In this document: in pieces, positions 61,166 through 64,000 of the stretch
Layout: each line of letters opens with the position of its first letter
Position numbering within the stretch: position 1 is the first letter of the stretch
NCBI GenBank assembly: GCA_009829735.1
Contig: CM020618.1
Span: forward strand, 35,068,894-35,132,893
Source of the DNA: Pyropia yezoensis
Taxonomy: Eukaryota > Rhodophyta > Bangiophyceae > Bangiales > Bangiaceae
Reading direction: 5' to 3'
DNA length: 64,000 nucleotides
Program-made: the position numbers and the translations under genes
The notes under the pieces: generated by a model
Seen by the model: only the letters and a program-made list of their open reading frames with translations
Told to the model about the DNA's origin: nothing
Databases searched by the model: none

Positions 61166-63538
61166 TCAGAAGGGGTTACCCCCGCCAGCAGAAGGGGGCC
61201 AGTCACGCGTCGTCGCGTACACTTCCGTACTCCAACGGTCGGCTATCTCACGCCGGTTGAGCGCCTGCGCTACCTCAGCGCTAAGATGCACAAGAGTGCT
61301 GTCACCAGCCTCCACAGCATCCAGAGCCATCTGTAGGTGGTTGAGCACCCAACCGAAGCAACGCGCGGTACCGACCAGCGCAGCACCTGGGGGGATGTCC
61401 CCCCAGCTAACCGGAGGCGCTTCCGTCAACTCACGAGAGAGAAGGGCGTTCACGCCCTCATACCACAAGCGGGGACCCCCGTCGGGCATGACGGGAGCCG
61501 GCGATGCTACCGGAGGGACCGGAGCCACAGCCGGAGGAGTGGACACCGCCACCGCCGGAGACGGCGGTAGCTGGTAAGGAGCACGGTTCGACCGTGAAGG
61601 AGGACCAGACTCCTGGGCAGAACGCCCACCGGGAACCCGGTGGAACTCCCCACGACGACGATACGTCTCGCGGCCCCCACCAGTGGAGTCCCACTCACGG
61701 CGACGGCGACCCGTCCCCATAGGAGTCGGTTTACCGAACCAGGGGGTTCCCACCTGGAGAGGGTCGGGCAGGACCACGGGAATACCCAGGCTGGGTACCG
61801 ACTCGGTGGATGCCCACCCCTGGTATCCATCCTCACCCGAGATAACTCGGCGGATACGTAGCGAGTGACGAGGCAACGGCACATGCGTGGGCCGAGCGGC
61901 CAGCACACTGCTGAAGTAGCGCAGGCAAGGACCGGTGTCAAACCGGAAAGCCGGGGCGGGCTCCCACCCCTCTTGCCAACCAGGCGGGCGCAACAGAGTG
62001 TATACGGGCGCAGGACCGTTACCGGTCTGCAACGCGCGCGTTACATCCGTGCGGAATGGGTCCGCCATGACACCATGGTTTCGCCGCCAGCTGGACGCCG
62101 ACTTCAGACCACCCATGGTCGGGAAAGGCGGCGTCAGCCACAGATACGGGGGATCCCCCGGGTAGTAATCCAAACCGGGATACCGGTTGGTACCAGGCAC
62201 GAGCTGCCCGAAGGCCACAGGGGTCTGGGTAGCAGCCACCCCGTGGGCACCCGCAGGGTAATCCACCTCCCGCGGTAGCGCGGGGGCAACCAAGTCGCAC
62301 ACCCCAAAGGCGGGGTGGAGGGCAGCCTCAGGCCGCCCGACCCGGGCGCGCCAGAGTTGAGCATGCCGGTCGTCCGGCTGGCTGAGTATCCAATGATGCT
62401 CGGCGCGAACCGCGTCAGGCTGGGCAACCAGCCGAGCCAACTCCCGCTCCCAACAGGGGTCCAACGGGACCGGACGGGAGGTACCTCCGCGGCGACTCGA
62501 CGGGTGGAAGTCCACCCGCATCCGACCGCCCGAATCCATGGGCTCTTGCACGGTCAAGCTGCGCACCCGGGCCAACAGCTCGGAGACCGACAACGGTGGA
62601 TGTCCCACCGTAGAGGCGTCGCCGCCACTCGCGGAGGCGGTACCGCCAACCGCAGAGGCGACGCCGCCACCAATCAAGCCAACGCGGCCACCCAACGGGG
62701 CAACCCGGGCCGGCCCAGGAAGAAGCGCCGGCGCCGGCGGAAGCCCAACGGGTAGGTGCACCGGCGCCGGAGCACGGGGACGAGGAGGAAGAAGTAGGGC
62801 GGGCACCCGCCCGGAGTAGCTCCCGGTGTCAACCGCCATGGGGGAAGGAGCGTCTTGACCGCTCGACGCCCGCGGCACCGCGGGTAGGGTACCGGCGCAG
62901 GCCCCACCCGTCGACGTCGCCCCCGCCTCGGAAGGGGGAGGCACTTGGACAGCCTCGGGAGCCTGAGCACCAGCCGTGCGGGCACCCGCACCGTCTTGAC
63001 CGGCCACCCCGGGTGTCGCGCCACCACCACCACCCGCGTCAACGTCGGGGTCGCGTTGAGGATGCACCGTCCGGACTCCCGGACCACCTTGCCCAGCCGG
63101 AGTCGGCCGGGGATCGCCACTTCCGCCGTAGGGCGGGCCATCTTGGGGTAGCTGCGGCGAGCCGGCACCGGCACCAGGCTCCATCCGGGCAGCCGGCAGA
63201 GAGGGGGTAGAAGCCGCCACGCGCGGTTGACCGCCGGGTTGACCCCCGACCGACGGCACCGTCGTGCCGCTGCACACGGACGACAGTCCTCCGGCCGACA
63301 GACGGACGGACACCGCAGGCTCGTCGTCCTCAGACGAGCTCGCCCCGTAACGCGCGGCGGCAGGACCGACAGGCGCGTCGTCCTCCATCTCCTCCCCGAT
63401 CAGGAGGTCTTTCTCCTCCCCAAGCACCTCGGGACAGGACATGGTAACGGGTGGCACAGTCCCCCGCGCCCACAAGCCGTCGACGGCTACGAACCGGTAC
63501 GGTGGGACCACCAGGACGAGCCAGGTAGGCGCGGGCAC
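61166..63538 (-). CDS. C antisense ORF, duplicated copy
   Basis: 790 codons, essentially identical to 45920-48292 and equally open. Upstream of it, 63539-64000 repeats the hairpin-rich leader; the window ends about 28 bases before the expected 3' LTR. Confidence 0.7.
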   Translation of the reverse strand: MPAPTWLVLVVPPYRFVAVDGLWARGTVPPVTMSCPEVLGEEKDLLIGEEMEDDAPVGPAAARYGASSSEDDEPAVSVRLSAGGLSSVCSGTTVPSVGGQPGGQPRVAASTPSLPAARMEPGAGAGSPQLPQDGPPYGGSGDPRPTPAGQGGPGVRTVHPQRDPDVDAGGGGGATPGVAGQDGAGARTAGAQAPEAVQVPPPSEAGATSTGGACAGTLPAVPRASSGQDAPSPMAVDTGSYSGRVPALLLPPRPRAPAPVHLPVGLPPAPALLPGPARVAPLGGRVGLIGGGVASAVGGTASASGGDASTVGHPPLSVSELLARVRSLTVQEPMDSGGRMRVDFHPSSRRGGTSRPVPLDPCWERELARLVAQPDAVRAEHHWILSQPDDRHAQLWRARVGRPEAALHPAFGVCDLVAPALPREVDYPAGAHGVAATQTPVAFGQLVPGTNRYPGLDYYPGDPPYLWLTPPFPTMGGLKSASSWRRNHGVMADPFRTDVTRALQTGNGPAPVYTLLRPPGWQEGWEPAPAFRFDTGPCLRYFSSVLAARPTHVPLPRHSLRIRRVISGEDGYQGWASTESVPSLGIPVVLPDPLQVGTPWFGKPTPMGTGRRRREWDSTGGGRETYRRRGEFHRVPGGRSAQESGPPSRSNRAPYQLPPSPAVAVSTPPAVAPVPPVASPAPVMPDGGPRLWYEGVNALLSRELTEAPPVSWGDIPPGAALVGTARCFGWVLNHLQMALDAVEAGDSTLVHLSAEVAQALNRREIADRWSTEVYATTRDWPPSAGGGNPF

Positions 63539-64000
63539 CCGCGTTTATGACCACAACAGGCCACGAGAAGCGTCGCAAGTGCGCGGGTCGACCTGCGCCC
63601 CACGGGGCTATGAACGCGCTCCACCCAGGCACTTGGGCGGGCTTGGACACACCCCCGCACGGGGCAACCACAAGGGGGTCACCCCGAAAGCGCCCCCGCG
63701 AAAAGCGGGCAGCGGCCGCCCCCATTCACTCGGTAACACGAGAGGGGCTCCCCTACCACCAGACGCCTGGTGGCGGATCCGCTTGCACCACCCCTCGGAA
63801 AGGGGGGTCGTGAACAGAAACCCGCATCGGGAATTTAACAGTCCGGAAAACGGATCGTGTGTGTACCACACAAAGGGGGGCACCCCCCTCGGACAACCTC
63901 GAAAAGGGGTGTCTGTCGCGACAGGGCGCAAAGACCCACCCGACTGGTAAACGGTCACGCGACCCACTTACATTCGGTAACCCGAATGCAACTCGACCCG

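Larger units (their letters stand above)
54747..64000 (+). repeat. Segmental direct duplication of 39501-48754
   Basis: The offset is a constant 15,246 bases over 9,254 bp, with only a handful of single-base differences noticed. The copy contains the 5' half of D, its LTR, the D-into-C junction with GCGGT, the C pol region and the C antisense ORF. Because an insertion junction is copied, this is duplication of DNA and not new transposition. It continues past the window end. The left border joins F through a few filler bases. Confidence 0.93.

Noticed and set aside
54747-64000. Independent second insertions of C and D
   Set aside because: The D/C junction and flanks are copied at a constant offset, which only a duplication of DNA explains.
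1-64000. tRNA, rRNA or other structured RNA genes
   Set aside because: None recognised by eye; the tRNA-like end sequences are primer binding sites next to LTRs.

Overview
This is a GC-rich nuclear window from a eukaryote, and roughly four fifths of it is retrotransposon. Three chromodomain-bearing Ty3/Gypsy families (called A, C and D here), a DIRS/Ngaro-type tyrosine-recombinase retroelement, a Tc1/mariner-like MITE and only two host loci are visible. The very high GC, the intronless ankyrin gene, the Ala/Pro/Arg-rich proteins and the abundant CCAAT-type promoters would suit a bangiophyte red alga (Porphyra/Pyropia type). That assignment is an inference; nothing in the window proves it.

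Layout. 1-3253 is an inverted fragment of family A. 3254-12621 is a nearly whole family A element on the + strand (A2) with LTRs of 469 bp. 12622-about 17060 is the DIRS/Ngaro-like element, cut on its left by A2. 17031-18480 is a promoter-like stretch, and 18481-21300 is a 939-residue ankyrin-repeat gene. 21301-23370 is extreme low-complexity GC sequence. 23371-23814 holds the promoter and the first codons of a host gene with a mitochondrial-presequence-like start; it is cut by an old family D element (E, minus strand). E is interrupted by a family C element (28417-49145, TSD TCTTC), which is interrupted by a family D element (32211-42328, TSD GCGGT). E also carries a solo family A LTR (49192-49660, TSD CGGGG) and a broken family A element (F, from 52345). 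From 54747 to the window end the sequence is a near-identical direct copy of 39501-48754, including the D-in-C junction, so it is a segmental duplication (or an assembly duplication).

The order of insertion is legible. E is oldest (its partial LTR is about 6% from the D LTRs), C follows (its LTRs differ by about 3%), then D (about 1.1%). A2 is the youngest (one mismatch in 460 aligned LTR bases).

Two observations look new. First, every family carries a large open reading frame (about 700-790 codons) in antisense orientation between the integrase gene and the 3' LTR. Those of A and D are recognisably homologous to each other and C may share a C-terminal helical domain, so this looks like a conserved antisense protein probably expressed from the 3' LTR. 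Second, family C is tiled from end to end, in coding and non-coding DNA alike, with short perfect or near-perfect palindromes, and family A is studded with odd-length palindromes centred on CAA-S-TTG. Family D and the host ankyrin gene do not show this. All three families also share the same 18-nt primer binding site.
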